A stretch of DNA of 5,031 bases from the NCBI GenBank assembly GCA_009781525.1, contig WQXZ01000126.1:1-5031 (forward strand), given 5' to 3'. The translations under genes and the position numbers were made by a program. The stretch comes from Coriobacteriia bacterium. GTDB taxonomy: Bacteria > Actinomycetota > Coriobacteriia > Coriobacteriales > UBA8131. The notes below the pieces were generated by a model, which did not search any database, was not told where the DNA came from, and saw nothing but the letters and a program-made list of their open reading frames with translations. How positions within the stretch are numbered: the stretch's first letter is position 1; each line of letters starts with the position of its first letter. Positions 4,981 through 5,031 of the stretch are shown piece by piece.

Positions 4981-5031
4981 ATGCGAAAAGATCTGACCGG
5001 AAAGTCAGAGAATCCCGTTGACGATAAGGGA
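4981..5031 (+). CDS. Start of a rightward gene, product unknown (partial)
   Basis: Only 17 codons are visible (MRKDLTGKSENPVDDKG), open to the window edge. The start is well supported by an AGGAGG site and a promoter upstream. The visible peptide is hydrophilic and charged, so there is no signal peptide, and it is too short to place in a family. In related Actinobacteria the region after xerD often continues with chromosome-segregation genes (parA, scpA, scpB), which is only a context guess. Confidence 0.7.
   Translation, partial: MRKDLTGKSENPVDDKG

Overview
The window looks like an ordinary chromosomal segment of a Gram-positive actinobacterium with moderate GC content, probably of class Coriobacteriia (Eggerthellales or Atopobiales type). 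The reasons are the DUF3866 protein (a family known almost only from Actinobacteria), the closely spaced order yebC - DUF3866 - tyrosine recombinase xerD, strong AGGAGG-type ribosome binding sites, and a coupled PadR regulator/helical-domain pair. A small-genome genus such as Cryptobacterium is possible, but the species is a guess.

Layout. (1) 1-734, minus strand: a two-gene unit, a PadR-family repressor (399-734) overlapping by 11 nt a partial gene with a HAAS-like helical segment (409 down to the window edge). (2) 735-913: divergent intergenic region with a TTGACA promoter for padR, covered by a cluster of small palindromes that look like PadR operators, and a -10 element plus near-perfect Shine-Dalgarno for the rightward genes. 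(3) 914-4106, plus strand: yebC (914-1669), a DUF3866 protein with a long acidic tail (1717-3141) and xerD (3141-4106). The last two share one base (TGATG), so translation is probably coupled. A hairpin plus T-rich tract directly after the xerD stop should end this operon. (4) 4107-4980: about 870 bp with no credible gene but much structure. A 195-bp palindromic element has two perfect 46-bp inverted arms (4294-4339 and 4443-4488) around a 103-bp AT-rich spacer. It lies between a C-rich array with 12-bp periodicity on the left and a G-rich array of CCATTGGG-like motifs on the right. After that comes an AT-rich stretch with a plausible promoter (TTGCAA-17-TAAAAT). (5) 4981-5031: the first 17 codons of a rightward gene with an excellent ribosome binding site.

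The genes fit housekeeping roles: YebC in translation or regulation, XerD in chromosome dimer resolution, and an uncharacterised actinobacterial protein between them. The PadR pair is probably a self-regulated sensor/regulator unit. The part most worth following up is the palindromic element and its two unlike repeat arrays. It could be an invertible segment, a miniature inverted-repeat transposable element, or a large structured RNA or terminator; the sequence alone does not decide.
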